DNA of 15,294 nt from Pseudomonadota bacterium (GTDB lineage Bacteria > Pseudomonadota > Alphaproteobacteria > Caulobacterales > Caulobacteraceae), in NCBI GenBank assembly GCA_023445705.1, contig JAEXKM010000129.1, positions 1 to 15,294 on the forward strand, in the 5' to 3' direction. Of this stretch, positions 13,583 through 15,294 are shown in pieces (within the stretch, counting starts at the first letter, position 1; each line of letters starts with the position of its first letter). Position numbers and translations under genes: made by a program. Under the pieces are notes generated by a model. That model was not told the origin of the DNA and did not search any database. It worked only from the letters and a program-made list of their open reading frames with translations.

Positions 13583-14739
13583 AGCTGAAGGCGGCGGTGC
13601 AGATCAACCGCCGGGTCTCCGAGATCGGGCGCGAGGCCTGGGAGGCGTGCGCGGGAAATCCCGAGTACCGCGCCAATCCCTTCATGTCGTTCGACTTTCT
13701 GGACATCGTCGAGGCGTCCGGCTGCGCCGTCGAGCGCTCTGGCTGGGGGCCTCAGCACCTTGCCGTCGAAGATGAGGACGGCCGTATCGCCGCGGTCATG
13801 CCGCTGTACCTGAAGTCCCACAGCCAGGGTGAGTACGTCTTCGACCATGCCTGGGCCGACGCCTATGAGCGGGCCGGCGGGCAGTATTATCCGAAGCTGA
13901 TCTCGGCGGCGCCTTTCACCCCGGCCACCGGGCCGCGGCTGCTGGTTCGGCCTGATGTCGACCGGCAGGAGGCCTGGCGAATCCTCCTCGGCGGGGCGCT
14001 GGCGGTTTGCGAACGCTATGAGGCCTCTTCGCTGCACGTGAACTTTCCGACGGCCGCCGAGTGGGCATGGATGGGCGAGCAAGGGCTCTCGCTCCGCCAG
14101 GGGCAGCAGTACCACTGGGAGAACCGGGGCTATTCCAGCTTCGAGGACTTCCTCGGCGCGCTGTCCTCAGGCCGCCGCAAGACGATCCGGCGCGAACGCC
14201 GCGATGCGCAGAGCGAGGTCGAGATCTTCGCCCTGACCGGCGGTGAGATCACCGAGGACCACTGGGACGCGTTCTTCGCCTTCTACATGGACACGGGATC
14301 GCGCAAGTGGGGCCGGCCCTATCTCAACCGTCTGTTCTTTTCGCTGCTGGGCGAGCGAATGGCCGATCGGACGCTGCTAGTCATGGCGCGCAGGCATGGC
14401 CGCTGGATCGCAGGGGCCCTTAACCTGATCGGCGAGGACTGCCTCTACGGCCGCAACTGGGGCTGCGTCGAGGACGTGCCGTTCCTGCACTTTGAGCTCT
14501 GCTACTATCAGGCCATCGAATGGGCGATCGAGCGCGGCCTCGCTCGGGTCGAGGCCGGCGCCCAGGGGCAGCACAAGATCGCCCGCGGCTATCTGCCCAG
14601 CCCGGTCTACTCCGCCCACTTCATCGCTGACCCGCGCCTGCGCGGCCCAGTGGAAGACTTCCTTGAGCGCGAACGCGCCGCCGTCGAGGGCGAGATGGAA
14701 TGGCTGGCAGACGAGTACTCGCCGTTCCGCCAACCCTGA
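13579..14739 (+). CDS. FemAB-like acyltransferase, DUF482/GNAT superfamily
   Basis: The 386-residue protein matches DUF482 (FemAB_like; sometimes called peptidoglycan biosynthesis/recognition or N-acyltransferase). Its family blocks are NPFMSFDFLDIVEASGC, MPLYLKSHSQGEYVFDHAWA, QYHWENRGYSSFEDFLGALS, SGRRKTIRRERR, and GSRKWGRPYLNRLFFSLL. It has a double GNAT-like fold and is predicted to transfer an acyl or aminoacyl group; the substrate is unknown. I set the start at GTG 13579, whose GTGA overlaps the GDPD stop. An in-frame ATG at 13525 would bury 54 bases in the GDPD gene and adds residues without family similarity. There is no signal peptide. It is the last gene of the trio and ends seven bases from the convergent acyl-CoA synthetase. 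Confidence 0.88.
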   Translation: MKLKAAVQINRRVSEIGREAWEACAGNPEYRANPFMSFDFLDIVEASGCAVERSGWGPQHLAVEDEDGRIAAVMPLYLKSHSQGEYVFDHAWADAYERAGGQYYPKLISAAPFTPATGPRLLVRPDVDRQEAWRILLGGALAVCERYEASSLHVNFPTAAEWAWMGEQGLSLRQGQQYHWENRGYSSFEDFLGALSSGRRKTIRRERRDAQSEVEIFALTGGEITEDHWDAFFAFYMDTGSRKWGRPYLNRLFFSLLGERMADRTLLVMARRHGRWIAGALNLIGEDCLYGRNWGCVEDVPFLHFELCYYQAIEWAIERGLARVEAGAQGQHKIARGYLPSPVYSAHFIADPRLRGPVEDFLERERAAVEGEMEWLADEYSPFRQP

Positions 14740-14745
14740 TCCCGC

Positions 14746-15294
14746 TCAGATCTTCCGGTCCTGCTGCCAGTAGGTGTCGCGCAACACTCGCTTGTAGAGT
14801 TTGCCGGTGGGCAGGCGCGGCATCTCTTCGATGAAGTCGATGGAGCGCGGCGCCATATAGTGGGCCAGGCGCTCGCGCGCATAGACCATCAGTTCGGCGG
14901 CGAGTTCGTCGGTCGGGGCCTGGCCCGGAGCCGGCTCGATCACCGCCTTCACCGCCTCGCCCATCTCCGGATCGGGAACGCCGAATACGGCCACGTCCGC
15001 GACCTTGGGATGGGTGACCAGGGCGTCCTCGATCGCCTGGGGATAGATGTTCACCCCGCCCGAGATGATCATGAATGCCTTGCGGTCGGTGAGGTAGAGA
15101 TAGCCATCCTCGTCGAGGTAGCCGACATCGCCCAAGGCGTTCCAGTTCGGGTGTTGGGGGTGCCGCGCCGAAGCCGTCTTGCCCGGGTCGTTGTGGTACT
15201 CGAAGGTCGGAGCCTCGCGCTCGAAATAGACCAGGCCGGTTTCGCCTACCGGCAGCTCGTTGCCGTCCTCGTCGCAGATATGCAGGACGCCCAG
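14746..15294 (-). CDS. Acyl-CoA synthetase, C-terminal part (truncated by window edge)
   Basis: The 182 visible residues are the C-terminal end of an ANL-superfamily (AMP-binding) acyl-CoA ligase. The frame stays open through the right edge (LGVLHICDEDGNELPVGETG at the edge), so the N-terminal part lies outside. Visible motifs are the hinge region GDVGYLDEDGYLYLTDRK, the block around FMIISGGVNIYPQAIEDAL, and PTGKLYKR near the end, whose lysine is the adenylation catalytic residue. The enzyme activates a fatty or related carboxylic acid to its CoA thioester via an acyl-AMP. Chain length or substrate cannot be inferred; in Caulobacterales such enzymes are numerous. A TTG at 15135 is not the start, because homologous sequence continues upstream. 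It is convergent with the DUF482 gene. Confidence 0.93.
   Translation of the reverse strand: MGVLHICDEDGNELPVGETGLVYFEREAPTFEYHNDPGKTASARHPQHPNWNALGDVGYLDEDGYLYLTDRKAFMIISGGVNIYPQAIEDALVTHPKVADVAVFGVPDPEMGEAVKAVIEPAPGQAPTDELAAELMVYARERLAHYMAPRSIDFIEEMPRLPTGKLYKRVLRDTYWQQDRKI

Overview
The window is a GC-rich chromosomal segment from an alphaproteobacterium of the order Caulobacterales (family Caulobacteraceae; Caulobacter or Phenylobacterium are the obvious candidates). The assignment rests on two lineage-typical cell-cycle genes: spmX (a phage-lysozyme-derived polarity protein with two C-terminal membrane segments) and mipZ (the ParA-like ATPase that positions FtsZ). Alphaproteobacterial families such as DUF1489, DUF3574 and Phasin_2, and possible CcrM methylation sites (GANTC) next to mipZ, agree with this. 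The window looks like ordinary core chromosome: no insertion sequence, integrase, CRISPR array, toxin-antitoxin pair or defence locus was seen.

Layout, left to right. A short FliN-like (SpoA) flagellar switch protein starts on TTG, followed by tRNA-Leu(GAG). Next come mgtE (Mg2+ transporter), spmX and a DUF3574 lipoprotein, all on the + strand and closely spaced. An XRE/MmyB-type regulator faces them and shares a CTAG stop palindrome with the lipoprotein gene. Between the regulator and a large patatin/cNMP phospholipase gene (both - strand) lies a small transcription-unit-like element: an extremely strong Shine-Dalgarno sequence, a 22-codon reading frame and a hairpin terminator. Divergent from the phospholipase is a two-gene unit, a LiuC-like enoyl-CoA hydratase overlapping a DUF1489 gene.

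panC (-) and mipZ (+) are divergent across a 168-base region holding two GANTC sites and two overlapping, mutually exclusive palindromes. mipZ is followed 9 bases later by a membrane-anchored J-domain protein that resembles mitochondrial Pam18/Tim14. Converging on it is a periplasmic D,D-carboxypeptidase with a SPOR domain. A 303-base region with two dyads separates that gene from a divergent phasin gene, which ends at a clear intrinsic terminator. The right end carries a translationally coupled trio: RidA-family protein, glycerophosphodiester phosphodiesterase and a FemAB-like acyltransferase (DUF482). Last is the C-terminal part of an acyl-CoA synthetase that runs off the right edge.

Functionally the window mixes cell polarity and division (spmX, mipZ), envelope growth (D,D-carboxypeptidase with SPOR), flagellar rotation, Mg2+ uptake, CoA precursor synthesis (panC) and lipid/acyl-CoA metabolism (patatin, hydratase, phasin, GDPD, acyl-CoA synthetase). 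I did not find a clearly novel multi-gene system. The least explained items are the 22-codon unit, the switch-like palindromes before mipZ, the J protein after mipZ and the RidA-GDPD-FemAB trio.
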